A stretch of 64,000 nucleotides of DNA from Scleromatobacter humisilvae (GTDB lineage: Bacteria > Pseudomonadota > Gammaproteobacteria > Burkholderiales > Burkholderiaceae_C), in assembly GCF_023231945.1 (NCBI RefSeq), contig NZ_JAJLJH010000003.1, positions 124,001-188,000 of the forward strand. Reading direction: 5' to 3'. Every line of letters begins with the position of its first letter. The stretch's first letter is position 1. This document shows positions 1-9,144 of this stretch, in pieces. Both the position numbers and the translations under genes were made by a program. The notes beneath the pieces are model-generated. The model worked only from the letters and a program-made list of their open reading frames with translations. It made no database searches and was not told where the DNA came from.

Positions 1-1849
1 CCTGCAGCTGATCGCGCAGCAGGCGGTCTACGTCTGGACCGACGCCCACGTCGACCTGGCCGGCGTGCCCATGGGCGTGGCGGTGCCGCCCGGCGAGCTG
101 CCCACGCTCGAGCACCAGCTGAAGACCTCGCAGGTGGCCGTCGAGGCAGTCACGAATCTCGCCGCCTCGCTCGGCGCCAGTCCTGTCGCGACGAGCAGCC
201 TGCAGTCGCTGGACGCGCTGCGCAGCCGGCTGGCGGCGACGCAGGCCAGCTTCGCGAGCCTGGCGGCGCAGAACGCGGGCGTGCTCAACCTGCCCGCGAC
301 CGTCCAGGCGCTGCTGGGCACCTTGACAAGCACCGCGAGCGACATCGCCACGCAGCTCAAGCAGATCCACGCGACTCTGGTCCAGGCCGCGCAAGGCAGC
401 TCGACCAGGACGGTGGCGCAATACGACGCGCTGTTCGTGACGCTTCCCAGGCCCGCGATTGCGCAGTCGCTGCACGACGACGCTGCCTTCGCGGCCATGC
501 GCTTAAGTGGACCCAATCCGATGCTGATCGCGAAGGCGTCCACGCTGCCTGCCAAGTTTCCGTTGAGCGACGCGCAGTACCGCCAGGTGATGGGCGCCGA
601 CGACAGCCTGGTCGACGCCGCCGCCGGCGGCCGGCTCTACCTGCTCGACTATGAAGGCCTCGGAGCCATCGCGCCGGCCGGCCCGGTGAGCAAGCCGCTG
701 ACGGGCGTCGGCTATTGCTGTGCGCCGATCGCGGCGTTCGCGCGCCCGAAAAGCGGCCGCTCGCTGGTGCCGGTCGCGATCCAGTGCGGCCAGGATCCGT
801 CGGCCAATCCGATCTTCCTGCGCGTCGGTGACTCGAGCAATGCCGAGGCGTACTGGGCCTGGCAATCGGCCAAGACCGCGGTGCAGGTGGCCGACTTCAA
901 CTATCACGAGATGTTCGTGCACCTGGGCCGCACGCACCTGATGTCCGAGGCCTTCGCGATGGCGACGCAGCGCCAGCTCGCGACGGCGCATCCGCTCAAC
1001 CGGCTGCTGTCGCCGCATCTCGAAGGCGCGATGTTCATCAACGAGGCGGCCGCGCTGATCATCATGGCGCCGCTGACGACGGGCGACGTGATCCTCGCGG
1101 CGCCGATCGAGACGCTGCAGGGCGAATGCGGGCGCGACCGCCTCGCCTACGACTTCCACGCCAGCATGCTGCCCAACGACCTCAAGGCGCGCGGCGTGGA
1201 CAACACCGACCAGCTGCCCGACTACCCATACCGCGACGACGCGCTGCTGGTCTGGAACGCGATACAGCAGTGGGTATCGGACTACGTCGCCGTCTACTAT
1301 GCGGGCGATGCGGACGTCGTCGGCGACTACGAGCTCAAGGCCTGGGCCGCCGAATTGAGCGCGAGCGGCAAGGTCAAGGGCTTCACCGCCATCACCACCC
1401 GTTCGCAGCTGGTCAGCGTGGTCACGGCGATCATCTTCAATGCGAGCGCGCAGCACGCGGCCGTCAATTTCCCGCAGTCCGACATCATGACCTACGCCCC
1501 GTTCAGCGCGGGCACGGGCGGCACGGCGGCGCCCACGACGACGGCGGGGCAGTCCCAGGCCAGCTGGCCGCAGATGCTGCCCTCCACGCTCGCGGCACGG
1601 GAGCAGATCCTCCTGTTCCACATCCTCGGCGGCGTGGTCTACCGGCCGCTCGGCACCTACCTCGACAACGCCTTCCCCTACCTGCCCGTGCTGCTCGACC
1701 CGGCGATCGCGGGCCCCGGCGGACCGCTGGATCGCTTCCGCGCCGCGCTGGCCGCCATCGAGGCCACCATCCAGCAGCGCAACGCGGCCCGCACGCGGCC
1801 TTACGGCTACCTGCTGCCCAGCCGCATTCCGTCGAGCACGAACATCTAG
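1..1849 (+). CDS. Lipoxygenase, 5'-truncated by the window edge
   Basis: The frame is open from base 2, so the start lies outside the window; the first in-frame ATG (65) is only a convenient numbering point. Counting from it, the non-haem iron ligands of lipoxygenases are all visible: a His-x4-His pair at 281 and 286 inside a helix of the form W-x2-A-K-x2-V-Q-x2-D, a His-x3-Asn pair at 464/468, and the C-terminal carboxylate Ile594. Enzymes of this family dioxygenate polyunsaturated fatty acids to hydroperoxides; bacterial forms are often secreted, but the region that would carry a signal peptide is missing here. The stop overlaps that of the convergent LysR gene by two bases. Family assignment is secure; substrate and regiospecificity are unknown. 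Confidence 0.9.
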   Translation, partial: LQLIAQQAVYVWTDAHVDLAGVPMGVAVPPGELPTLEHQLKTSQVAVEAVTNLAASLGASPVATSSLQSLDALRSRLAATQASFASLAAQNAGVLNLPATVQALLGTLTSTASDIATQLKQIHATLVQAAQGSSTRTVAQYDALFVTLPRPAIAQSLHDDAAFAAMRLSGPNPMLIAKASTLPAKFPLSDAQYRQVMGADDSLVDAAAGGRLYLLDYEGLGAIAPAGPVSKPLTGVGYCCAPIAAFARPKSGRSLVPVAIQCGQDPSANPIFLRVGDSSNAEAYWAWQSAKTAVQVADFNYHEMFVHLGRTHLMSEAFAMATQRQLATAHPLNRLLSPHLEGAMFINEAAALIIMAPLTTGDVILAAPIETLQGECGRDRLAYDFHASMLPNDLKARGVDNTDQLPDYPYRDDALLVWNAIQQWVSDYVAVYYAGDADVVGDYELKAWAAELSASGKVKGFTAITTRSQLVSVVTAIIFNASAQHAAVNFPQSDIMTYAPFSAGTGGTAAPTTTAGQSQASWPQMLPSTLAAREQILLFHILGGVVYRPLGTYLDNAFPYLPVLLDPAIAGPGGPLDRFRAALAAIEATIQQRNAARTRPYGYLLPSRIPSSTNI

Positions 1850-2814
1850 GCGGCGCCGCGCCGGCGCGAGCGTGCGCGCGCGGGCGCGAGCTCGTGCGGC
1901 TGCAGGAACAGCGCCGGGTTGTCGGCGAGCTGCTCGATCGCCAGGTCGATGAAGGCCCGCACGCGTGCGGGCTGCGCCACGCGGCTGCCGTAGTACACGT
2001 ACAGCGCGAGGTGATCGGCGACGTGCTCGGTCAGCAGCGGAACCAGTTGCCCGCTGCGCACCAGCGGCGCGGCGGTCACGCCGATCAGCTGGCCGACGAA
2101 CTCGCCGGAGAGCACGGCGCGGGCCTCGAGCTCGATGTCATTGGTCGCGAAATCGGCGACGACCTGGCGCGAGACGATGTCCGCGCCGACGCGGAACTCC
2201 CACGGCACCACCTTGCCGGTGTTGGCCGCGCGGAAGCCGCTGCAGCGATGGCGCGCGAGGTCGTCGATGCTGGCCGGCGCGCCATGCCTGGCGACGTAGC
2301 CGGGCGTCGCGCAGACCACCAGCTGCAGTGGAACGAGCCGGCGCGCGATGACCCCGGCGTCGGGCGGCCCGCCGGCGCGGAAGCCGACGTCCACCCGGTC
2401 TTCCACCCAGTTGCCGATGCGGTCCTCCAGCTGCACGTCGGGCGTCACGCGTGGATACCGCCTGGCGTATTCGTCCAGCACCGGCCACAGCAGCTGCAGC
2501 ATCGTCGCGCGCGGGCCGACGATGCGCAGCGGGCCGGCAATCTCCTCGCGGCCGCGGCGCGCGCCGTGCAGCGCGCGTTGCAACGTCGCGAGCCCGGGCT
2601 GGGCCTCGTGCAGGAACTGCGTGCCCTCCTCGGTCAGGCTCAGGCGCCGCGTCGTGCGGTGGAACAGCCGGATGCCCAGGTGCGACTCGAGCTGCGTCAG
2701 CGCCTGGCTCGCCGCCTGCGGCGTGATCGCCTGCGCGAGCGCGGCCTGGCGCAGGCTGCCCAGCTCGGCGGCCTTGACGAAGGTGGCAATGGCGCGGAGT
2801 TCGTTGAAGGCCAT
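1846..2814 (-). CDS. LysR-family transcriptional regulator
   Basis: The 322-residue product begins with a classical LysR winged helix-turn-helix (first 60 residues, including a Q-A-A-S-Q-A-L recognition helix). A substrate-binding-type effector domain follows, of the group that ends in arginine-rich C-termini (CrgA/DsdC-like clade). An upstream in-frame extension is rejected because the HTH starts immediately after the chosen ATG. The gene diverges from the short-chain dehydrogenase at 2957, the usual arrangement for a LysR regulator and its target. The inducer cannot be inferred. Confidence 0.9.
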   Translation of the reverse strand: MAFNELRAIATFVKAAELGSLRQAALAQAITPQAASQALTQLESHLGIRLFHRTTRRLSLTEEGTQFLHEAQPGLATLQRALHGARRGREEIAGPLRIVGPRATMLQLLWPVLDEYARRYPRVTPDVQLEDRIGNWVEDRVDVGFRAGGPPDAGVIARRLVPLQLVVCATPGYVARHGAPASIDDLARHRCSGFRAANTGKVVPWEFRVGADIVSRQVVADFATNDIELEARAVLSGEFVGQLIGVTAAPLVRSGQLVPLLTEHVADHLALYVYYGSRVAQPARVRAFIDLAIEQLADNPALFLQPHELAPARARSRRRGAA

Positions 2815-2834
2815 GGGTCGCTCCGATCGATTAT

Positions 2835-2856
2835 CAAGATCTGCTTGCCTATCAAG
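2835..2856. promoter_or_regulatory. Candidate LysR-type operator
   Basis: Three alternating half-sites CAAG-N5-CTTG-N5-CAAG lie in the AT-richer gap between the LysR gene and the dehydrogenase, with TATCAAG also repeated directly at an 18-bp period. LysR regulators commonly bind interrupted dyads in such divergent gaps. A weak -10-like TACATT follows at 2895-2900 on the dehydrogenase side. Confidence 0.4.
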
Positions 2857-2956
2857 GAAGCGATTGCTGGCTAGTTTCGCATCAATCGCGAACCTACATT
2901 GACCCCATGGCGCAGCGAGGAAGCGGCGCCTGCAACCCGATTCGAAAGGACTCGCC

Positions 2957-3814
2957 ATGACCTCCGCCACCCAAGATCCCCGCGTCTGGTTCATCACCGG
3001 CGCCGCGCGCGGCATCGGCCTGCGCATCGTCGAGGCCGCGCTGGCCCAGGGCGACGCCGTCGTCGCCACCTCGCGCGATGCCGGCTCGCTGCGCGAGCGC
3101 TTCGCCGGCAATGCATCGCTGCTGGCGGTGTCGCTGGACGTCACCGACGAGGCCCAGGCCGCGGCCGGAGTCGCCGCGGCGCTGGGCCGCTTCGGTCGCA
3201 TCGACGTGCTCGTCAACAACGCCGGCTTCGGCCTGCTGGGCGCGGTCGAGGAGGCCAGCGCCGACGAGGTGCGCCGTCTCTACGAGACCAACGTGTTCGG
3301 CCTGCTCAACGTCACGCGCGCGGTGCTGCCGTCCATGCGCGAGCGCCGCGGCGGGCACGTCATCAACATCTCGTCGGTGGGCGGCTATCGCTCCGGCCCC
3401 GGCTTCGGCGTCTACTGCTCCACCAAGTTCGCGGTGGAAGGCATCAGCGAGGCGCTGCACGGCGAGCTCGCGCCGCTTGGCGTGCGCGTGACGGTGGTCG
3501 AGCCGGGCTACTTCCGCACCGAGTTCCTCGACCAGCGCTCGCTGAGCGTGTCGCCGCGCGTCATCGCCGACTACGCGGGGACGGCCGGCCAGGTGCGCGA
3601 GCGCGCCGCGCAGATCAGCCAGAAGCAGCTGGGCGACCCGAAGCGCCTGGCGCAGGCGATGCTCGCGCTGGTCGCCAGCCCCACGCCGCCGTTGCGCCTT
3701 CCGCTGGGCACCGACACGCTGGGGGCGATCGCGGACAAGAACGCCTACGTCGCCGCGGAAACCGACGCATGGCGCGCGCTGAGCGCGTCGACGGACTTCC
3801 CCCTGGGCGAGTGA
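2957..3814 (+). CDS. Short-chain dehydrogenase/reductase (classical SDR)
   Basis: The 285-residue product has the classical SDR signatures: the nucleotide-binding T-G-x3-G-I-G at about residues 14-21, N-N-A-G after the fourth strand, a catalytic Ser in the I-S-S segment and Y153-x3-K157. It should be a cytoplasmic NAD(P)-dependent oxidoreductase. Length and C-terminus resemble the SDRs annotated as generic oxidoreductases of the 17beta-HSD-like group. It diverges from the LysR gene, which probably controls it. The substrate cannot be assigned. Confidence 0.9.
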   Translation: MTSATQDPRVWFITGAARGIGLRIVEAALAQGDAVVATSRDAGSLRERFAGNASLLAVSLDVTDEAQAAAGVAAALGRFGRIDVLVNNAGFGLLGAVEEASADEVRRLYETNVFGLLNVTRAVLPSMRERRGGHVINISSVGGYRSGPGFGVYCSTKFAVEGISEALHGELAPLGVRVTVVEPGYFRTEFLDQRSLSVSPRVIADYAGTAGQVRERAAQISQKQLGDPKRLAQAMLALVASPTPPLRLPLGTDTLGAIADKNAYVAAETDAWRALSASTDFPLGE

Positions 3815-3959
3815 ATCTCCGGGCGCGACGCCGGCCTTCCGCGATTCGTCGCCGCCGGCCGTGCCTCGTCCGGCCGCGCCCGTGACTCGTCTGGCCGTGC
3901 TTGCGGGGGCCGGTGGGATGGCCAGACTGCGCTCGTCCGCCCTTCGCAGGAGTCCCGCC

Positions 3960-4814
3960 ATGTCCCCGCCCGCCACCGATGCCCTGGCCTCGCACGTCTA
4001 CCCGCCGCCTCGGCGCGCCATCACGGCACGCAGCTTCGAGCGGCCGCTGGAGCGGGCGGCGGCCGCGTGGTGCGCGGTGGCCGTCGCGGGCCAGCTCATG
4101 TTCGCGGCCTACGTCCTGCGGGTCTATGGCCGCGCGCTGGTCGCGGGCCGGCCGGAGCTGTGGAACAGGACGATGCCTCACGCGTGGGTTCCCGGCGATC
4201 CCGTCGGCAACGCGGCGGCCGCGGGGCATCTGCTGCTGGCCGTCGTCGTGATGCTGCTGGGCGCGCTGCAGCTCGTGCCCGCGCTGCGGCGGCACGCGCC
4301 GGCCGTTCACCGTTGGAGCGGACGCGTCTTCGTCGTCGCCGCGATGACGATGGCCGTCAGCGGCATCTACCTGATGATCGTGCTGCCGCCCATCGGCGAC
4401 CGCGGCTCGCAGTGGCCGATCGTCGTGAACGCGGCGCTGATCCTCGCCTTCGCCGGCCTCGCCTGGCGCGACGCGCTCGCGCGACGCCTCGAGCGGCACC
4501 GGCGCTGGGCGCTTCGGCTTTACCTGGTCGTCTCGGGCGTCTGGTTCTTCCGCATCGGGCTGATGGCCTGGATCATCGCGAACCGCGGCCCCGCCGGCTT
4601 CGACCCGAAGACCTTCGCCGGTCCGGCGATCACGACGCTGGCGATCGCGCAGTGGGCGCTGCCGCTGCTCGTGCTCGAGCCTTATCTGCGTGTCCGGGCC
4701 CATGGCAGTCCGCGTGCGCGGCTCGCGATGGCCGGGGTGCTCGCGCTCGGCACGCTGCTGACGGCGTTCGGCATCGCCTGCGCGACGGCCGCGATGTGGC
4801 TGCCGCGCATGTGA
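3960..4814 (+). CDS. DUF2306-type multi-pass membrane protein
   Basis: The ATG at 3960 is chosen because AGGAG lies directly upstream. An earlier in-frame ATG (3861) would add 33 arginine- and alanine-rich residues without a ribosome site. The 284-residue product has about seven hydrophobic helices and conserved-looking His residues at helix ends (AAGHLL, the H-R-W-S-G-R segment, RHRRWALR), typical of DUF2306 proteins, whose role is unknown. The gene ends 19 bases before the histidine kinase at 4834. It could be regulated by or linked to that kinase, but this is inference from adjacency only. Confidence 0.75.
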   Translation: MSPPATDALASHVYPPPRRAITARSFERPLERAAAAWCAVAVAGQLMFAAYVLRVYGRALVAGRPELWNRTMPHAWVPGDPVGNAAAAGHLLLAVVVMLLGALQLVPALRRHAPAVHRWSGRVFVVAAMTMAVSGIYLMIVLPPIGDRGSQWPIVVNAALILAFAGLAWRDALARRLERHRRWALRLYLVVSGVWFFRIGLMAWIIANRGPAGFDPKTFAGPAITTLAIAQWALPLLVLEPYLRVRAHGSPRARLAMAGVLALGTLLTAFGIACATAAMWLPRM

Positions 4815-4821
4815 GCGGCGT

Positions 4822-4833
4822 CACAATCGCGCC
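4822..4833 (+). promoter_or_regulatory. -10-like hexamer six bases before the kinase ATG
   Basis: CACAAT at 4822-4827 is followed by six bases and the ATG at 4834. This places a transcription start at or next to the start codon, so the message may be leaderless. No good -35 is seen. Confidence 0.35.
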
Positions 4834-5907
4834 ATGACAGCCAACGCCACGCCAGTGCCCGGCATCGCCCGGATCTTCGCGTGGCCGCGCGTGCGCTTCA
4901 TGCTGGCCGTGGCGTTGCTTTTCGGGTTGCTGCTCAGCGCGGGTTCGAGAACGGGAGCGCTCATGTGGATCGAGCGCACGCTCGTCCTCGGCGGCTGCGC
5001 GCTGCTCGCCTTCGGGGTGCTCGAGCGCTGGCCGCCGCGGCCGCCGCGCTGGCTCGCACGCTGGGTGCTGCAGGTGCTGGGCGTGTGGCTGTCGATGCCG
5101 TTCGCGAGCTACCTCGCCTACTGGCTCACGACGGGCGGCGATCCGGACCTGCTGCACGACCGGCTGCGCCTGATCGGCTACGGCGAGCTGTGCTTCGTCG
5201 GCATGCTGTTCGTTCCGTGGATCGCGCTCGGGGCGCTGCTGCGCCAGCGGGAGGCCTTCGCGCGCGACCTGGCGCTCGGCTTCCAGCTGGAACGCAGCGA
5301 ACTCGAACGCCGCGCGAGCGACGCGCGGCTGCGGCTGCTGCAGGCGCAGGTGCAGCCGCACTTCCTGTTCAACACGCTGGCCAACGTGCGCGCGCTGGTG
5401 CGCTCGGGGTCGCCGCAGGCGGGCGCCGTGCTCGACAGCCTGATCGCCTACCTGCGGGCGTCGGTGCCGCATCTCGAATCGCCATTCACGACGCTGGCGC
5501 AGGAACTGGAACTCGTGCGCGCCTACCTGGAGTTGATGCACATGCGCATGCCCGACCGCCTGCAATACGCGCTGCACGCCGACGCCGCCGTCGGCGCGAT
5601 GAGCTGCCCGCCGCTGACGTTGCTGACGCTGGTGGAGAACGCCGTGCGCCACGGCATCGACCCGAGCGAGGAGGGCGGCCGCATCGAGGTCAGCGCGAGC
5701 GTGCATGACGGCCGCTGCATCGCCCGCGTCGTCGACACCGGCGTCGGGCTGAAGCATGCGGTGGACGGCCTCGGCACGGGCCTGGCGACGCTGCGCGAAC
5801 GGCTGAAGCTCGCGTTCGGCGGCGATGCGCGCCTGAGCCTGACCGGCCTCGTGCCGCACGGGTTGTCCGCGGAGGTGGAGTTCCCCGCACGGCGAGGCGC
5901 GGCATGA
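4834..5907 (+). CDS. LytS/YehU-type sensor histidine kinase
   Basis: The 357-residue product has four or so N-terminal transmembrane helices (to about residue 135) and a short linker coiled coil. A His_kinase domain follows with the family hallmark Q-P-H-F-L-F-N around the phospho-acceptor His176. After it come an N-box (V-E-N-A-V-R-H-G) and a G-box (D-T-G-V-G-L) of the HATPase. The last four bases overlap the response regulator ATG (ATGA), so the pair is translationally coupled. Such kinases sense membrane, cell-wall or metabolite signals; the input here is unknown. Confidence 0.92.
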   Translation: MTANATPVPGIARIFAWPRVRFMLAVALLFGLLLSAGSRTGALMWIERTLVLGGCALLAFGVLERWPPRPPRWLARWVLQVLGVWLSMPFASYLAYWLTTGGDPDLLHDRLRLIGYGELCFVGMLFVPWIALGALLRQREAFARDLALGFQLERSELERRASDARLRLLQAQVQPHFLFNTLANVRALVRSGSPQAGAVLDSLIAYLRASVPHLESPFTTLAQELELVRAYLELMHMRMPDRLQYALHADAAVGAMSCPPLTLLTLVENAVRHGIDPSEEGGRIEVSASVHDGRCIARVVDTGVGLKHAVDGLGTGLATLRERLKLAFGGDARLSLTGLVPHGLSAEVEFPARRGAA

Positions 5908-6695
5908 ACCGGCGACGTCCCACCGCGCTGATCGCCGACGACGAGCCGCTGCTGCGCGACGAGCTCGCGGCGCTGCTGGCCGACGCATGGCCCGAGCTCG
6001 AGGTCGTCGCCCATGCGCGCAACGGGCGCGAGGCCGTCGAACGCCACGCCGAGCTGCGTCCGGACATCTGCTTCCTCGACGTGCAGATGCCGGGCGTCTC
6101 CGGCATCGAGGCGGCGCGCCAGATCGGGCCCGGCGCGCATCTCGTGTTCGTGACGGCGTTCGACCAGTACGCACTCTCGGCCTTCGATCACGGCGTGCTG
6201 GACTACCTCGTCAAGCCGGTCGAGCCGAGGCGTCTCGCGCAGACGGTCGCGCGCCTGCGCGAACGGGTCCAGGGCACGCTGCCCGCGCTCGCGACGGAGG
6301 CGTTGCTCGCCCAGCTTGCCGACGACCTGAAGCGGCGCGACGCGGACGCCGTGCCACCGCTGCGCTGGATCCGCGCGACGGTCGGCCACGCGCTCCGCCT
6401 CATTCCCGTGGAGGATGTCGACTTCATCAGCGCCGACGACAAGTACACCGTGATCGCATGGCGGGATGACGACGGCAAGGCCGCGGAGGCGCTGATCGCC
6501 ACGCCGCTGAAGCAGCTGCTCCCCCAGCTCGACCCGCTGCAGTTCGCGCAGGTCCACCGCTCGCACGTGGTCAACTGGAGCGCCGTCAGCCACGTCACGC
6601 GCGCGCCCAACGAGACCGCGCAGGTGCACATCAAGGGACGCAAGGACGTCCTTCCGGTGAGCCGCTCCTACCTGCACCTGTTCAAGCAGATGTAG
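5904..6695 (+). CDS. LytTR-type response regulator
   Basis: The 263-residue product has an N-terminal CheY-like receiver (acidic pocket D-D-E near the start, phospho-acceptor Asp59 in C-F-L-D-V-Q-M-P-G, conserved K in the Y-L-V-K-P motif). A linker leads to a C-terminal LytTR DNA-binding domain (about residues 160-263) with the typical F-A-Q-V-H-R-S-H core and a Y-L-H-L-F-K end. It is the partner of the kinase it overlaps. Direct targets cannot be named from the sequence. Confidence 0.93.
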   Translation: MNRRRPTALIADDEPLLRDELAALLADAWPELEVVAHARNGREAVERHAELRPDICFLDVQMPGVSGIEAARQIGPGAHLVFVTAFDQYALSAFDHGVLDYLVKPVEPRRLAQTVARLRERVQGTLPALATEALLAQLADDLKRRDADAVPPLRWIRATVGHALRLIPVEDVDFISADDKYTVIAWRDDDGKAAEALIATPLKQLLPQLDPLQFAQVHRSHVVNWSAVSHVTRAPNETAQVHIKGRKDVLPVSRSYLHLFKQM

Positions 6696-6748
6696 CGCGG
6701 GCGCGCCGACGGGCGCCTGGCTCGACCGCCGGTGCGTCGTCCGACTTC

Positions 6749-8923
6749 TCAGCGCGTGGACGTCACGATCGCGCTGGCCGGGCCCGCCCCCACGAAGCGG
6801 TCGTTGCCGCAGGCGACGGCGCTCAGCTGCGTGGCGCCGGCGACCTGGCCGCGCGCATGCCACGCGAGGCCGTCGGTGCTCGACGCCAGCACCCCGGTGC
6901 CCACGGCGACCAGCTCGCCGCCGCAACGCGCGAGGACGCCGGGGATGCCGACCACGGTGTCGGAGATCCTCGCGGTCCAGTGGCTGCCGTCGGCGCTGGT
7001 CGCCGAGAGCATGCCGATCGACGAACCGCTGATGTTGGCCGCGTAGCCGACCACGACGAACTGCGTGCCGTCCCAGGTCGCCGAAGTGACCTGGGCGGTG
7101 GTGTTCGCGGGCGCGGCGGCGGGGAGCGGGGCGATGGTGGTCCAGGTCACGCCGTCGGGGCTCGTGGCGGTGACGCCGCTCGCGTTCGCGAGATAGACGC
7201 CTGCACCGAAGGAGATGCTGTTGTATCGGCTCGATGCGGGCGCGGCGCCGACCTGGCCCCAGGCGTCGCCGTCCGGGCTCGCGTAGACCTTGCCTGAGAC
7301 CGAGATCGCCACGAAGCGATGGCCGTCGTACGTCACGCCGCCGAGGCTTTCCGAAGGCGCGGTGGTGCCGGCGATCGCCCAGGTCGCGCCGCCGTCCGTG
7401 CTGCGCAGCCACAAGCCGTTCGGGCCGCCGGCGCCGGCGATGTCGCCGGCCGATCCGACGGCGACGACCGTCGAGCCGTCGTGCGCGATCCCTTGCGGGT
7501 ACAGGATCGGCGAATACGTGCTCCCCAGCATCGTGGCTGTCGTCCAGTTGACGCCGTCCGTGCTGCGCATCACGCGATCGAGGGTCGACAGGGCGACGAA
7601 CCGGCCGTCGACGAAGTCGATCGCCGTCAGCGCGCCATACGAGCCTTCGACCTGCGTGGACCAGCTCAGTGCGTCGGTGCTGGTCTCGATCCAGCCGTTG
7701 TGCGACACGCCGACGTAGCGCTGCCCGTTCGCGGCAATGCTGGCCGGCATCGACAGGAAGCTGCCCGTGCCGGTGCGCTGCCAGGCCGCGCCGGGCAGCT
7801 GCACGCCCATGTCGTGGAAGTTCAGGTCGAACAGTGCGTTGCCTGCCGACTGCAGAAGCCCGTCCTGCATGTTGGGCCCCGGATTGCTGCCGATCCACGT
7901 GGAGCCGTCGCCCGAGACCTCCACGAACGACGGCAGGTCCATCTCAAACTGGCCATTCGCGAAGGCCAGCGAGGTCGGGTTGGCCACGTCGGTGACGGCA
8001 TTCCAGTGGATGCCATCCGCGCTGGCCCACGGATGGACGTCGTGGAACAGCGTGCCCGGAGTCTGTCGCAAGGCCATGAACTGGCCGTTCCCGAACGCGG
8101 CGGCCGACAGGAGCAGGTTGACCGTCGTCCAGTGCACGCCGTCGGTGGACACGGCCGATTGCCCCTGGCCGTACGCGAGATAGGTGTGGTTGCCGAAGAG
8201 GATGCCCTCGGCCTCCTGGGGAACCGCGCTCGGAGACGAGGTCCAGCTGATCCCGTCGCTGCTGGTGAACGCGCCGCCCTGGTTGTCGATGCCGACCCAG
8301 CCGGCCTCGCCCCAGACGATCATCTGCGGGGACGGGCCCGTCGTGACGGCGCTCCAGGTCAGGCCGTCGACGCTGTGCGCGGTGCCGCCCATGGCAGTCG
8401 CGACGAACATGCCGTTGCCCTGCGCGACATCGATGAAGGTCGGCGCCGAGGAGCGCACCAGCGTCCAGTGCAGCCCCGGCTTGTCGACCGGGGCCAGCGC
8501 GATGTCGACGGACGTCGTCGCCGCGCCGGCCGAGGCCGCGGAGATCGTCGCCTTCTGTGCGTCGTCGAGACTCTCGGTGTCCGGCGGCGTGTACAGGACG
8601 TCCGCGCCCGTACTGGCGGAAAGCGCGCCGGGGCCGGCGAGCGTCCAGGTGACCGGCGCTGCCGAGCCCGTCAACGTCGCGTGCAGCGCGATGGCCTGGC
8701 CGCCCGCATCCGCGCTGCTGGCGTCGGCATTCAGCGTCAAGGTGGGCGCAGGTGCGGGGGCGGGTGCGGGTGCAGGGGGTGGAGGCGGTGGCGGTGGCGG
8801 CGGTGCGGATCCGCCGCCTCCGCCGCCGCCGCAGGCGCTCAGCGCCACCGTGGCCATCAACACCGACGCGCGCGCAAGCGCCTTGACGCCGCGCGAACCC
8901 GCGGTCGAAGTCCTGGATGTCAT
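6749..8923 (-). CDS. Secreted lipoprotein with Asp-box (BNR) beta-propeller repeats
   Basis: The 724-residue product has a signal peptide ending in a lipobox L-S-A-C (lipidated Cys31). A low-complexity linker of about seven Gly, ten Pro and Pro-Ala repeats follows, then an Ig-like segment. The rest of the protein contains about a dozen Asp-box motifs of the form S-x-D-G-x-x-W spaced 40-60 residues apart. Asp boxes mark sialidase-type beta-propellers and other secreted propellers, but no sialidase active-site arginine triad is obvious, so a binding or scaffold role is as likely as an enzyme. GAGGG precedes the ATG. It is probably anchored at the outer membrane (Gly after the lipidated Cys). 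Confidence 0.8.
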   Translation of the reverse strand: MTSRTSTAGSRGVKALARASVLMATVALSACGGGGGGGSAPPPPPPPPPPAPAPAPAPAPTLTLNADASSADAGGQAIALHATLTGSAAPVTWTLAGPGALSASTGADVLYTPPDTESLDDAQKATISAASAGAATTSVDIALAPVDKPGLHWTLVRSSAPTFIDVAQGNGMFVATAMGGTAHSVDGLTWSAVTTGPSPQMIVWGEAGWVGIDNQGGAFTSSDGISWTSSPSAVPQEAEGILFGNHTYLAYGQGQSAVSTDGVHWTTVNLLLSAAAFGNGQFMALRQTPGTLFHDVHPWASADGIHWNAVTDVANPTSLAFANGQFEMDLPSFVEVSGDGSTWIGSNPGPNMQDGLLQSAGNALFDLNFHDMGVQLPGAAWQRTGTGSFLSMPASIAANGQRYVGVSHNGWIETSTDALSWSTQVEGSYGALTAIDFVDGRFVALSTLDRVMRSTDGVNWTTATMLGSTYSPILYPQGIAHDGSTVVAVGSAGDIAGAGGPNGLWLRSTDGGATWAIAGTTAPSESLGGVTYDGHRFVAISVSGKVYASPDGDAWGQVGAAPASSRYNSISFGAGVYLANASGVTATSPDGVTWTTIAPLPAAAPANTTAQVTSATWDGTQFVVVGYAANISGSSIGMLSATSADGSHWTARISDTVVGIPGVLARCGGELVAVGTGVLASSTDGLAWHARGQVAGATQLSAVACGNDRFVGAGPASAIVTSTR

Positions 8924-9144
8924 CGTGCAACCCTCCCCTGGAAGCCCGGTGCATGTCGTCGGGCCGTGCTTTTGTCGGCCGGATTATCCGGAGCGCCCTG
9001 GCGCGCGGAAGCAGGCCAAACCCGGACGCAATCGTGGGGGGGTGCGCGTGAAGGATGGCATTCGAGGCGGGTGTCCCGTGCGGGACGGACGTGCAGCCGC
9101 TCGCGGTGTTTGAATACGCACGATCCGATCCGATGGAGACCCCG
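8924..9144. other. Divergent intergenic region
   Basis: About 220 bases separate the leftward lipoprotein from the rightward acyl-CoA dehydrogenase. A GGATTATCCGG palindrome-like stretch near 8979 and a G-run near 9033 are visible, but no convincing promoter or operator pair. Confidence 0.3.
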
